Source: JAHEJE01 sp965216335 (GTDB lineage Bacteria > Pseudomonadota > Alphaproteobacteria > Rhizobiales > Aestuariivirgaceae). From it: a DNA stretch of 64,000 bases. The DNA lies in assembly GCA_965216335.1 (NCBI GenBank), contig OZ244154.1:3720001-3784000 (forward strand). Reading direction: 5' to 3'. The translations under genes and the position numbers were made by a program. Under the pieces are notes generated by a model. The model did no database searches. It worked only from the letters and a program-made list of their open reading frames with translations, and was not told where the DNA came from. Of this stretch, positions 25,900 to 34,456 are shown in pieces (positions within the stretch are counted from its first letter, which is position 1; every line of letters starts with the position of its first letter).

Positions 25900-26895
25900 A
25901 TGAGCTTCAATGCACTGGTCGTCAGAAAAGACGAGGAGAGCGGCAAAACCTCCGCCGCCGTCGAGCAAATCACCGCCACCGACCTGCCGGACGGCAACGT
26001 CACCGTTGCGGTGGACTACTCCACCGTCAACTATAAGGACGGCCTGTGCATCGGCCCGGGCGGCGGGCTTGTCCGCAATTATCCCCATGTTCCCGGTATC
26101 GACTTTGCCGGCACGGTCGAGGCAAGCGACGACGGCCGCTACAAGCCCGGCGACAAGGTCGTGCTCACCGGCTGGCGCGTCGGCGAGGCCCATTGGGGCG
26201 GCTATGCCCAAAAGGCCCGCGTCAATGCCGACTGGCTGGTCCCGCTGCCCAATGGTCTGACGACCCGCCAGGCCATGGCCGTCGGAACCGCCGGTTTCAC
26301 TTCCATGCTGGCCGTCATGGCGCTGGAAAACCATGGCCTCAAGCCGGGCGCGGGCCCGGTTCTGGTCACTGGTGCTGCCGGCGGCGTCGGCTCGGTTGCC
26401 ACCGCCATCCTCGCAAATCTCGGCTACGAGGTCGCCGGCGTCACCGGCCGCCCTGAAACCGCCGATTACCTCAAGTCGTTGGGCGCCACCCAGATCGTGC
26501 CGCGCGAGGACCTCAACGAGGCCGTCAAGCGCCCGCTGGAAAAGGAAACCTGGGCCGGTTGTGTCGATGCCGTCGGCGGCGAAATGCTCGCCCGCGTCCT
26601 CGGTCAGATGAAATACGGCGCCTCGGTCGCAGCCGTGGGGCTCGCCGGTGGCGCCAATCTACCCGCAACGGTCATCCCCTTCCTGCTGCGCGGCGTCAAC
26701 CTGCTCGGTATCGACAGCGTCATGCAGCCCTACGAAAACCGCGTCACCGCATGGCAGCGCATCGCCGGCGACCTGCCCATGGACAAGCTCGACGCCATGG
26801 TCCAGCCGGCAACCCTCGCCGACCTGCCACAGCTCGGCCGTGATATCCTCAAGGGTCAGGTCAAGGGCAGGGTTGTCGTCGACGTGAACTCTTAA
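25900..26895 (+). CDS. acuI: acrylyl-CoA reductase (NADPH)-type MDR oxidoreductase, AcuI/YhdH family
   Basis: 331 residues of the medium-chain dehydrogenase/reductase superfamily, zinc-free YhdH/AcuI branch. It shows YSTVNYKDGLCIGPGGGLVR, HVPGIDFAGTVEASDDGRYK, GWRVGEAHWGGYAQKARV, and the cofactor loop GAAGGVGSVATAIL near residues 158-171. AcuI reduces acryloyl-CoA to propionyl-CoA, detoxifying the acrylate released from DMSP. A DMSP-lyase-like cupin gene lies 0.7 kb downstream on the other strand, which supports this assignment over a general quinone reductase. Confidence 0.85.
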   Translation: MSFNALVVRKDEESGKTSAAVEQITATDLPDGNVTVAVDYSTVNYKDGLCIGPGGGLVRNYPHVPGIDFAGTVEASDDGRYKPGDKVVLTGWRVGEAHWGGYAQKARVNADWLVPLPNGLTTRQAMAVGTAGFTSMLAVMALENHGLKPGAGPVLVTGAAGGVGSVATAILANLGYEVAGVTGRPETADYLKSLGATQIVPREDLNEAVKRPLEKETWAGCVDAVGGEMLARVLGQMKYGASVAAVGLAGGANLPATVIPFLLRGVNLLGIDSVMQPYENRVTAWQRIAGDLPMDKLDAMVQPATLADLPQLGRDILKGQVKGRVVVDVNS

Positions 26896-27024
26896 AGCCC
26901 CGACTCTCCGGGTCCGACGATGCGAAATCGATGAGAAGCAATATGCTCTTGGCTGATCACCGGCACTTGGGCTAGGCTTGGCGCTTGTTCTGCAGGCAGG
27001 CAACAACAATCGTGAGACACATCA

Positions 27025-27543
27025 ATGATCAAGACAATTCTGGTGCCGGTGGACGGCTCGCCGCATTCGGTCAAGGCCGTTGAACTGGCCAGCGATCTGG
27101 CCTCCAAGTATGACGCTAAGATCGTCCTGCTGCATGTCCTGCTGCGCGGTCACATTCCCGATGGCCTGAAGCGGGCGCTTGAAATCGAAGTCCACAAGCG
27201 CGTCGGCAATGCGGACAACCTGGTCAATATGCCCCAGGAGATCATGGCCCGGGTCGGCAGCAAGAAGAGCCCCCAGTTGACGATCGACGAACTCAATTTC
27301 GTCGGCAAGTACGTTTTGACGAACGTCGCCGCCATCTGCAAGGACAAGGGCGTCACCAAGGTTGAGAACAAGGTTGAGGAAGGCGATCCGGCCAGGGTCA
27401 TTCTGCAGATCGCAAAGGACAAGAGCGCCGACATGATCGTCATGGGCTCCCGCGGCCTCAGCGACCTCAAGGGCCTGCTCATCGGCTCGGTGTCCCACAA
27501 GGTCTCCCACCACGCCGATTGCACCTGCGTCACCGTCCGGTAG
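27025..27543 (+). CDS. universal stress protein (UspA family)
   Basis: 172 residues. It starts IKTILVPVDGSPHSVKAVELASDLA and ends with the nucleotide-binding signature MGSRGLSDLKGLLIGSVSHKVSHHADCTCVTV (G-2x-G-9x-G(S/T)-type loop). This indicates an ATP-binding single-domain Usp. A helical insertion of about 40 residues lies in the middle (RALEIEVHKRVGNADNL...). It ends 6 bp from the end of the convergent cupin gene. A stress or metabolic-arrest role is general to the family; nothing more specific can be read. Confidence 0.92.
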   Translation: MIKTILVPVDGSPHSVKAVELASDLASKYDAKIVLLHVLLRGHIPDGLKRALEIEVHKRVGNADNLVNMPQEIMARVGSKKSPQLTIDELNFVGKYVLTNVAAICKDKGVTKVENKVEEGDPARVILQIAKDKSADMIVMGSRGLSDLKGLLIGSVSHKVSHHADCTCVTVR

Positions 27544-27549
27544 CGGCGC

Positions 27550-28167
27550 TTATAAGGCCGAGCCTCCGCCGTCTTGCCTGCGCCCCATGGTGTAGGTGGA
27601 AAAGTCGAGGTTTCCGGTCCAGCCCCACATCGCCAGCAGCGGCTCTGACTGTGTGGTCATGACATGCGGCTCCCATTCCGCGTGCCGCACGAAGGTGCCC
27701 GGCGGCACAGGCCGTTCCGGTATCTCATCGGTGTGCCAAAGTGCCGTGCCCGATAGGATCAGGTAGAGCTCCTCAGCCTCGTGGCAATGCTCGGGATAGA
27801 AAAACTCCGGTGATTGGATGAACAGGCCGAACCGGCAGGCGTCGGTGACGATCATCCCGCTCGGCCCGACGATCTCGACCGCAGCCATCATGTTGGCGAC
27901 CTCGTGTGGGATCTTTCCCTGGCCGGGCACCCGCCAATGCAACTGAGATACGACACCGGCCAGCGGCTTGAGCAGCGCGTCGTCGCCCGAGCCCAGTATC
28001 GCCGGCAGCCGGGCACAGACCGGAACGTGTGCCGGTTCCTCGACCACCTGCGCGTCGAGCACGCCTTTCAGGGCCTCGCAAAGGCGCCCGGCAATGGCGC
28101 TGTCATGTTCCTTGTAGCGTTGCGAAGCGGCCCGCAGAAACGGCGCCAGCCCGTTTTCGTTCGTCAT
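27550..28167 (-). CDS. putative dimethylsulfoniopropionate (DMSP) lyase, cupin type (DddQ/DddL-like)
   Basis: 205 residues with a C-terminal cupin. The metal and catalytic pattern is Y124-x4-H129-x3-E133-x-Y135 (within FFYPEHCHEAEELYLILSG), followed by PPGTFVRHAEWEPH with H162 or H168. As I recall the family, DddQ uses the same order and spacing (Tyr, His, Glu, Tyr, then a His about 38 residues on). These enzymes split DMSP into dimethyl sulfide and acrylate. The nearby acuI-type gene would handle acryloyl-CoA. Substrate choice within this cupin family varies, so the call remains putative. Confidence 0.72.
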   Translation of the reverse strand: MTNENGLAPFLRAASQRYKEHDSAIAGRLCEALKGVLDAQVVEEPAHVPVCARLPAILGSGDDALLKPLAGVVSQLHWRVPGQGKIPHEVANMMAAVEIVGPSGMIVTDACRFGLFIQSPEFFYPEHCHEAEELYLILSGTALWHTDEIPERPVPPGTFVRHAEWEPHVMTTQSEPLLAMWGWTGNLDFSTYTMGRRQDGGGSAL

Positions 28168-28281
28168 TCAGACCTCGCCCGCTTGCGAGAGGAGCTCTCA
28201 GTCTCTGCACATGGCCATCGCTGCACGAAGGCTTGCAGCCTGTATCGTTGACGCGATCGAGCGGCAATGCAATCCCCGATG

Positions 28282-29508
28282 TTAGCCCGTCGGGCGCAAC
28301 TTCGTGGCTCGTGCCCTGGCGCACTGTTCGCGAAATTCATCGCTGAACGGTTCTGTTGCACCGAACCGGCCAGGATCGAACGGTGCGATGTCAAATGCCG
28401 GCGTTTCACCGCGCACCAGGCAGCTCACCGCCTCGCCGATGCCACCGGACAGCGCAACGCCGCTGCCGCAGCAGCCCGCCGCGGCCAGCAAGCCCTCAAC
28501 ACCGGGCACAGCGCCCAGCAGAATATTGCCGTCAGGCGTATAGCTCGACAATCCGGCGACATAGCCGCTGAACCGGGCTGTCATGATGCCGGGAAAATAC
28601 GGATGTACAGCCGCCGCACCCTCCGCCAGAACGTCCCAGTGTTCTTCTCCCGCAGTGGCCGAGAATGCCAGCGAATCAGACGGCAGATCGCGCGCATCGA
28701 ATGTCCTTGAGCGGGCTTCCTGTACGCCCAGCACCAGCCCGCCGGTTTCCGGCCGCGTATAGGCCGCTGCGTCGCTGAGTACCGTCACCGGGTGGTCGCC
28801 GGCAAACGCGGCATCCGCTTCGCATATCCAGTAATGGCTGCGCACTGGCGCCATCGGCAGCGCAAAGCCCGCCTGTGCCGACACAACGGCGGCCCACGCC
28901 CCGGCGGCATCGACCAGCGTGCCGCCGGCTATCCGCGCGCCATCCGCCTCCACTGCAGCCGCCCGTCCGTCATCCACCACGATCCCGGTCACCGCCGTGC
29001 GCGGTCGAAACGTCACGCCGCGTTTACGTGCCGCGCGGGCATAGGCCATGGTCAACAGGTAGGGATCGGCATATCCGTCCTCCGGCATGTGCAGAACCCC
29101 GCTGCCGTCCGGCAGGTCGAGCCACGCAACCATCGCCCGGGCGCGCTCATGGGTGAGCCACTCAACCGCAATCCCGTTGCGCTCCGCCTCAACGGCTTGG
29201 TCCTGCAACGCCAGCATTCGTTCCGGTGCGCTGGCGATCCGCAGACTGCCCACCCGGTGAAAGCCGGCCGCTTCGTCAAGCTCGACCTCAAGCTCGGTAA
29301 TCGCCCGGCACGTCGCCTGGACAAGCGCCGTCTTTGCCGGCTTTGTCGTGACCTGCAGGATCAGCCCCGCTGCAAGGCTGGATGCCGCGCTCGCCAATTC
29401 GTTGCGTTCAACCACCAGCACCCGGCCCACACCGTCCCTGGCCAGATGGTAGGCAATCGAACAGCCGATGATGCCGCCGCCGATAATGATGCAATCAAAC
29501 CGTTCCAC
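28282..29508 (-). CDS. FAD-dependent oxidoreductase (D-amino-acid oxidase / DadA family)
   Basis: 408 residues. The N-terminal dinucleotide-binding motif CIIIGGGIIGCSIAYHLARDG is followed by VVERNELASAASSLAAGLI. The substrate domain contains VDAAGAWA and VRSHYWICE, and the C-terminal FAD contact is SSYTPDGNILLGAVPG, then AAGCCGSGVALSGGIGEAV. This is the DAO fold of sarcosine, dimethylglycine, glycine and D-amino acid oxidases. It lies 114 bp upstream of the cupin on the same strand, so it may act in the same osmolyte pathway, but the substrate cannot be read. Confidence 0.88.
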   Translation of the reverse strand: MERFDCIIIGGGIIGCSIAYHLARDGVGRVLVVERNELASAASSLAAGLILQVTTKPAKTALVQATCRAITELEVELDEAAGFHRVGSLRIASAPERMLALQDQAVEAERNGIAVEWLTHERARAMVAWLDLPDGSGVLHMPEDGYADPYLLTMAYARAARKRGVTFRPRTAVTGIVVDDGRAAAVEADGARIAGGTLVDAAGAWAAVVSAQAGFALPMAPVRSHYWICEADAAFAGDHPVTVLSDAAAYTRPETGGLVLGVQEARSRTFDARDLPSDSLAFSATAGEEHWDVLAEGAAAVHPYFPGIMTARFSGYVAGLSSYTPDGNILLGAVPGVEGLLAAAGCCGSGVALSGGIGEAVSCLVRGETPAFDIAPFDPGRFGATEPFSDEFREQCARARATKLRPTG

Positions 29509-29540
29509 GACGCATCACCACCGGGCCTGGACGTTGACCC

Positions 29541-29720
29541 TCACCACAGCGCCTTCCCGGCTTGCCCTTCCGGCCCCGCGGTCGCCAGCGCGGCGAACGG
29601 CGAGGCTTCGATCAGCGCCCGGTATTCCGGCGTGACCCGCTCCGCCACCTTTACCAGCGATGCCTCGCCCGGTGTCCCGTAAAGCGCCTCCAGCGCCTGC
29701 AAATCCTCAATTGCCTGCAT
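29541..29720 (-). pseudogene. remnant of an FMN-dependent pyridoxamine 5'-phosphate oxidase-family gene
   Basis: A 59-codon frame reads MQAIEDLQALEALYGTPGEA, then VKVAERVTPEYRALIEASPF and AALATAGPEGQAGKALW-stop. The part up to the SPF..LAT.GPEG stretch matches the N terminus of MSMEG_1061-like PPOX proteins (normally about 200 residues). The expected continuation with the SPRGD-type motif is missing, so this is a 5' fragment. It lies directly upstream of the FAD oxidoreductase and may have lost its remainder by deletion. Confidence 0.6.
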
Positions 29721-29949
29721 GATTCTCCATCGTGGTGATTGTGGCCGGGGCCGCCATCTTGCTGCCCGAATGCCCTACGGTCTCAAGGCGAATTGCCGCA
29801 TTGCCTGCACGGCGATAAAAAGTATAATTATTTCAACCGGTTAAATATCTTCATCATGGCTTGACACTACCCGGCCCGGCTTCTATTTTGGCGCCGGTTC
29901 GGCGGGGGTCTGCCGAAACCTGCCCGTTCGGGCGGAATCGAGGTGTTTC

Positions 29950-30324
29950 ATGGGCGAAAACCGTGAGGGAAGCGGTAAGACTTCGCCTGATGATCTGGAG
30001 AGTTTCGACAAGCGTCTGAAAACGGCCAAGGCATCCATCCAGGACCGTGACCGAAAGGCGTTTAATCAGGCCTCCGCATATGGCTTCGGCTTCCGTCTTG
30101 CTGTAGACCTTGTGGTCGGCGTGCTGGCAGGATTCGGCATCGGCTGGCTGCTGGACAAGTGGTTGGGGACGTCGCCCTGGTTGCTGTTGATATTTACACC
30201 GCTCGGTATCGCGGCCGGTATCCTCAATGTGATACGTGCTGCCAAGTCGATTGAGGCGCAGCGCCACTTGGCGCATACCGACGCGGAAGGGGTGCCCTCG
30301 GTACCCGATGATGAGGATGACTGA
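29950..30324 (+). CDS. atpI: ATP synthase operon protein I (AtpI/AtpZ-like)
   Basis: 124 residues. The cytoplasmic, charged N terminus is followed by two membrane helices: FGFRLAVDLVVGVLAGFGIGWLLD and WLLLIFTPLGIAAGILNVIRAA. The acidic C terminus ends VPDDEDD. The position directly before atpB and the glycine-rich first helix are typical of AtpI, a small accessory protein that helps c-ring assembly or Mg2+ supply. It starts the Fo operon after a roughly 230-bp gap that should hold the promoter; no specific site was recognised there. Confidence 0.9.
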   Translation: MGENREGSGKTSPDDLESFDKRLKTAKASIQDRDRKAFNQASAYGFGFRLAVDLVVGVLAGFGIGWLLDKWLGTSPWLLLIFTPLGIAAGILNVIRAAKSIEAQRHLAHTDAEGVPSVPDDEDD

Positions 30325-30375
30325 TGGCCCGGTGTGCTGAGCGGGCGGGCCGGACGAAGAGCGGGATGAAACCAA

Positions 30376-31143
30376 ATGGCAAGTGAAGCCGGCGCAAGCG
30401 GTGGCGAAGAGGGCGGCCTGGTCATCGATCCGATGCACCAGTTCGAAATCAAGCGCCTGATCAATCTCGATTTTGGCGCCTTCGATGCCTCGTTCACCAA
30501 TTCCAGTCTGTGGATGATCATCATCGTCGGCGTGGTTTGCCTGGTGCTGCTCAGCGGCACCTCGAAGATCATCCCCGGCCGGCTGCAGTCGGTCGGCGAA
30601 CTGGCCTACGAGTTCGTCTCCGGCATGATGCGCGACATCCTGGGCGATTCGGGCAGGGCCTATTTCCCCTTCGTCTTCACCCTGTTCATGTTCATCCTGG
30701 CCGCCAACATGCTGGGCATGATCCCTTATTCGTTCACCGTCACCAGCCATATCATCGTCACCTTCGGCCTGGCCGCCGCCGTGTTCATCGGCGCCACGGT
30801 GATCGGCTTCATGAAGCACGGCGCCGGTTATCTGAAGCTGTTCGTGCCGTCCGGTGTGCCCTCGGTGCTGCTGCCGCTGCTGGTGGTCATCGAGACGATT
30901 TCCTACTTCACCCGCCCGATCAGCCTGTCGGTGCGTCTGTTCGCCAACATGATGGCCGGCCATACCATGCTCAAGGTGTTCGCCGGTTTCGTCGTCGGCA
31001 TGGGCATTCTCGGCGGCTGGATCCCGCTGGCCTTCATGGTCGCGCTCACCGGTCTTGAGATCCTGGTGGCCTTCCTGCAGGCCTACGTGTTCGCCGTTCT
31101 CACCTGCATTTATCTCAACGATGCAATCAACCTGCATCACTAG
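30376..31143 (+). CDS. atpB: ATP synthase Fo subunit a
   Basis: 255 residues with six hydrophobic segments. It starts with DPMHQFEIKRLINLDFGAFDASFTN and includes AANMLGMIPYSFTVTSHI. The essential stator arginine sits in SYFTRPISLSVRLFANMMAGH near residue 190, and the end reads LQAYVFAVLTCIYLNDAINLHH. Subunit a forms the proton half-channels against the c-ring in the inner membrane. Followed by atpE after 55 bp. Confidence 0.97.
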   Translation: MASEAGASGGEEGGLVIDPMHQFEIKRLINLDFGAFDASFTNSSLWMIIIVGVVCLVLLSGTSKIIPGRLQSVGELAYEFVSGMMRDILGDSGRAYFPFVFTLFMFILAANMLGMIPYSFTVTSHIIVTFGLAAAVFIGATVIGFMKHGAGYLKLFVPSGVPSVLLPLLVVIETISYFTRPISLSVRLFANMMAGHTMLKVFAGFVVGMGILGGWIPLAFMVALTGLEILVAFLQAYVFAVLTCIYLNDAINLHH

Positions 31144-31198
31144 GGTCAACACCCGCAACAACTGAAACGACCAAACAGATCAAAGAGGAGTTAGGTCA

Positions 31199-31426
31199 AT
31201 GGAAGCTGAAGCAGCAAAACTCATCGGTGCCGGTCTCGCCGCCATCGCTCTTGCCGGTGCCGGTGTCGGCATTGGCCACATTTTCGGCAACTACCTGTCC
31301 GGCGCCCTGCGCAATCCGGCAGCCGCCCAGAGCCAGTTCCCGAACCTTCTGCTGGGCTTTGCCCTTGCCGAAGCAACCGGCCTGTTCGGTCTGGTTGTCG
31401 CGCTGATCATCCTGTTCGTATTCTAA
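31199..31426 (+). CDS. atpE: ATP synthase Fo subunit c
   Basis: 75 residues forming a helical hairpin. Helix 1 is LIGAGLAAIALAGAGVGIGHIFG with the glycine-rich packing motif. The polar loop reads RNPAAAQSQF, and helix 2 is LLLGFALAEATGLFGLVVALIILF with the proton-binding Glu in ALAEATG. It is the proteolipid ring subunit. A strong AGGAG sequence precedes the start, as expected for the highly translated c subunit. Confidence 0.97.
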   Translation: MEAEAAKLIGAGLAAIALAGAGVGIGHIFGNYLSGALRNPAAAQSQFPNLLLGFALAEATGLFGLVVALIILFVF

Positions 31427-31535
31427 GCGTTACGAACTCCTCTTTCAGGTTGTTGGGCCGGCGCGTTTTGCGTGTCGCCCGGAAACTTGTAGAAACCGGC
31501 TGATCGCCGCAACATTGGTACACGGGAGAGCGCAC

Positions 31536-32102
31536 ATGCTCCGGCGTAGTCACATCGCAGCACTGCTGGCCCTGGCATCGGGCGGTTCAACGGCAGCACT
31601 CGCCTCCGAAGGCGGCATGCCGCAGCTCAACCCGGCCGATTTCTCGCCGCAGCTCATCTGGCTGGCGATTACCTTCATCGGCCTTTACCTGATCATGTCC
31701 AAGATCGCCCTGCCACGTATCGGCGGGGTCATCGAGCAGCGCCGTTCCAAGATCGCCGACGATCTCGACGCCGCCCAGACCTTGAAGCATGACACCGACA
31801 AGGCGATTGCCGAGTACGAACAGGCTCTCGCCGAGGCCCGTGCCAAGGCCCACAACATCGCCCAGGAAACCCGTGACCGGCTGACCGCTGAAACCGACGC
31901 CGAGCGCGCCAAGGTCGATGCCGACCTGTCGGCCAAGCTCGCCAAGGCCGAAACCCAGATCGCCGCGACCAAGGCGGCTGCGCTTGCCGAAGTCCGCGGT
32001 ATCGCCACCGACATCGCCGGCGACATCGTCGGCCAGCTCACCGGTTCTCGGGTCACCAAGGCCGCCGTCGGCAAGGCCATCAGCAAAGTGGTGGGAGACT
32101 GA
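31536..32102 (+). CDS. atpG: ATP synthase Fo subunit b'
   Basis: 188 residues. One membrane helix (LIWLAITFIGLYLIMSKIALP, about residues 43-63) is followed by a long charged coiled coil (IEQRRSKIADDLDAAQTLKHDTDKAI...). The N-terminal stretch before the helix looks like a cleavable or second hydrophobic segment. The ATG at 31536 follows GGGAGAG; the upstream GTG at 31515 is less likely. Divergent b and b' genes in tandem are normal for alphaproteobacteria. It ends 2 bp before atpF. Confidence 0.93.
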   Translation: MLRRSHIAALLALASGGSTAALASEGGMPQLNPADFSPQLIWLAITFIGLYLIMSKIALPRIGGVIEQRRSKIADDLDAAQTLKHDTDKAIAEYEQALAEARAKAHNIAQETRDRLTAETDAERAKVDADLSAKLAKAETQIAATKAAALAEVRGIATDIAGDIVGQLTGSRVTKAAVGKAISKVVGD

Positions 32103-32104
32103 TC

Positions 32105-32590
32105 ATGCTGTCCACACCTGAATTCTGGGTTCTCGTCAGCTTCATCCTGTTTGTTGCGCTCGTCGTCTATCTCGGCGTCCCCGGCAAGATCACTGCCGCG
32201 CTCGATGACCGCGCCGACCGCATTTCCAAGGAACTCGCCGAAGCCAACCGCCTGCGTGAGGAAGCCCAGGCGCTGCTCGCCGAGTACCAGCACAAGCGCA
32301 AGGAAGCCGAGGCCGAGGCCGAAGCCATCGTCGCCCAGGCCAAATCGGAAGCCGAGGCCTACGCGGCCGAGACCCGGCGCAAGCTGGCCGAGTCCGTCGA
32401 ACGCCGCACCAAACTGGCCGAACAGAAGATCGCCCAGGCCGAGGTTCAGGCTGTCAAGGAGGTCCAGTCCGCCGCCACGGAGCTGGCCGTCGCCGCCGCC
32501 GGCGAAATGATCGCCGCTGAGGCCAGGGGCGCCAAGGGTGCCAGCCTGATCGACGAATCCATCGCCGCGCTCAAGTCCAAGCTGAACTGA
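32105..32590 (+). CDS. atpF: ATP synthase Fo subunit b
   Basis: 161 residues: a short N-terminal membrane helix (FWVLVSFILFVALVVYLGVP), then a hydrophilic peripheral-stalk coiled coil rich in Ala, Glu and Lys (ALDDRADRISKELAEANRLREEAQ...). It pairs with b' to connect subunit a with F1. It is the last gene of the Fo operon; the F1 genes are not in this window. Confidence 0.95.
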   Translation: MLSTPEFWVLVSFILFVALVVYLGVPGKITAALDDRADRISKELAEANRLREEAQALLAEYQHKRKEAEAEAEAIVAQAKSEAEAYAAETRRKLAESVERRTKLAEQKIAQAEVQAVKEVQSAATELAVAAAGEMIAAEARGAKGASLIDESIAALKSKLN

Positions 32591-32666
32591 CCGCCTGTAG
32601 CGGCCCTTGAGTTTTGACCCCGGTTTGCCGCAGGCCACCAGCCACGACGCTGATTCTGTTCGGCTC

Positions 32667-32936
32667 TAGAGCCTTTCTTGACAATACCGAGCCATTTGAC
32701 CGGCTTTTCGCGTTTGCTGGCAAGGCAGGTGGCGCGCCATGGTCTGGTTTGACCACAAGTGCCGGCTAACGCTGTCCAGCGAGCGCGAAAAGCCGGCCTT
32801 CGGTGGGACAAATTCGCCCATCCGGTGCGCCATGCCGCTTGCCCGATGCACCGCATCGCGCCCGCGCGCCATGGCTTGCTGGACTGAACGAATTTGACCC
32901 ATCAAATGGTTCGGTATTGTCAAGAAAGGCTCTAAG
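32667..32936. mobile_element. MITE-like element, copy 1
   Basis: A 270-bp non-coding element with about 33-bp terminal inverted repeats, starting TAGAGCCTTTCTTGACAATA on both ends with a single mismatch. A near-identical copy lies at 60191-60456. The ends carry TA, compatible with a TA target duplication as made by IS630/Tc1-mariner transposases. No transposase reading frame is present inside. The interior is GC-rich and lacks a convincing gene. Confidence 0.85.
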
Positions 32937-33255
32937 TTTTCCCTCCCCCAGAAAGGGGGAGGGTTAGGGAGGGGGTTGATGGCGGTACAACACATCGATT
33001 CCTTTGTGTTTTTCACCGCCATCACCCCCCCCCCCCCAGCCGGCCTTGCCCCTTTCTCGGGGAAGAAGTGGTCACCACTGAGCCGGACAACACAGGAACA
33101 AGCCTGGCAACGACGAAAAATGTCACTGTATCGCGTTCTGTGACGTCAGGCTCTTACGTTCGCAATTGCAATGCGGTGTGCGAAGCCGTACCGTATGACC
33201 TAAGGGAAAGCGGCATTCACCGGTATCGTCAACCTGGACGGCACCAGGAGGCCCC
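32937..33255. other. gene-free stretch with two hairpins and a poly-C tract
   Basis: CCCTCCCCC-AGAAA-GGGGGAGGG at 32941-32963 is a perfect 9-bp stem. TGATGGCGGT at 32978-32987 pairs with ACCGCCATCA at 33016-33025, flanked by a G5 run on one side and a 12-base C tract (33026-33037) on the other. No T-run follows, so these are not ordinary intrinsic terminators. No gene is seen up to the DUF2235 start at 33256, whose promoter should lie at the right end. Confidence 0.55.
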
Positions 33256-34446
33256 ATGCCTGCCAAGAAATCTCCCGCAAAGAAATCCGCAACTGGAACG
33301 CGCCCGCCCAGGAAGATCGTCATCCTGTGCGACGGCACCGGCAACGCGATCAAGGAGAACCAGTCCAACGTCCTGAAGTTCTACCGCCTGCTCAAGAGCT
33401 CGGACGACCAGATCGTCTACTATGACACCGGCGTCGGCACCATCACCGACAGCAACTCGATGTGGTCGCGCAACTGGATCGCATTCAAGCGCATTTGGGG
33501 CCTGGCCACCGGCTACGGCCTGTTCGCCAATGTCCTAGACGCCTACCGTTTCCTGTCGCGTTACTACGAAGATGGCGATCAGGTCTACATGCTCGGCTTC
33601 AGCCGCGGTGCCTACACGGTTCGCGTGCTGGCCGGATTCAACGAGACCATCGGCCTGTTGGCCCCGCACCAGCTTCATCTCGCCGACTATGTACTCAGCG
33701 CCTATCGCCAGGTCGCCCGCACCGGTGACTTCAAGATCGCCCGCCGCATTCGCGAAACCCTCGATACAAAGCGCGTGCCGGTCCACTTCATGGGGTGCTG
33801 GGATACGGTCGCGTCGGTGCTTGCCCCCGGAATGGGCCCGTTCGGGCTGCCTGGCCTCCTCACGCTGCCTTACACCCGGAAGAATCCCAGCGTGATGGCC
33901 TTCCGCCACGCGCTTGCCATCGACGAGCGCCGCCGGATGTACCGCGCCAACCATTGGGAACACCAGCAGGTGTTCAAGTCCAACCCCTTCGTGCCGCAGT
34001 CCAAGGAACAACCGCAGGACATCAGCCAGGTGTGGTTTGCCGGCGTTCACTCCGACATCGGCGGCGGTTATCCCGAACCCGAGAGCGCACCCGCCAAATA
34101 CCCGCTGGGATGGATGATCGACGAGGCCGAGGCGCAGGGACTGGCCTTCCGCCCAAGGCTCCGCAAGCGGCTGGTCGAGGGCCAGAACGTCAAAGGCTCA
34201 ACCCGCACCTACGTCGCGCCAAACCCCATCGCCCCCCTGCACAAGTCCCTGACCGGCCTGTGGTGGCTGCTGGAAATTCTCCCCAAACGCGTCAAATACC
34301 GCGAATGGCCATCCCGTCCGTCCTTCCTCGGCTTCTACCTCCCGCTCGGCGAACCCCGCTTCATTGAACCCGAAGCCGACATCCACCCCTCTGTCCGCGA
34401 GCGGCAGGCCATGACTAACTACGATCCGATCAACCTGCCGGACTAG
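33256..34446 (+). CDS. DUF2235 / Tle1-like alpha/beta hydrolase
   Basis: 396 residues. A Lys/Pro-rich N terminus (MPAKKSPAKKSATGTRPPRK) leads into IVILCDGTGNAIKENQSNV, YYDTGVGTIT and the nucleophile elbow MLGFSRGAYTVRVLAGF (GxSxG, Ser near residue 117). Later FAGVHSDIGGGYPE supplies the probable Asp/His region. DUF2235 covers Tle1-type T6SS phospholipase effectors and many standalone cytoplasmic homologues. No secretion genes or VgrG/PAAR neighbours are present, so a standalone lipase or hydrolase role is as likely. The Lys-rich head could be an interaction tail. Confidence 0.85.
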   Translation: MPAKKSPAKKSATGTRPPRKIVILCDGTGNAIKENQSNVLKFYRLLKSSDDQIVYYDTGVGTITDSNSMWSRNWIAFKRIWGLATGYGLFANVLDAYRFLSRYYEDGDQVYMLGFSRGAYTVRVLAGFNETIGLLAPHQLHLADYVLSAYRQVARTGDFKIARRIRETLDTKRVPVHFMGCWDTVASVLAPGMGPFGLPGLLTLPYTRKNPSVMAFRHALAIDERRRMYRANHWEHQQVFKSNPFVPQSKEQPQDISQVWFAGVHSDIGGGYPEPESAPAKYPLGWMIDEAEAQGLAFRPRLRKRLVEGQNVKGSTRTYVAPNPIAPLHKSLTGLWWLLEILPKRVKYREWPSRPSFLGFYLPLGEPRFIEPEADIHPSVRERQAMTNYDPINLPD

Positions 34447-34456
34447 GGTCCGGACC

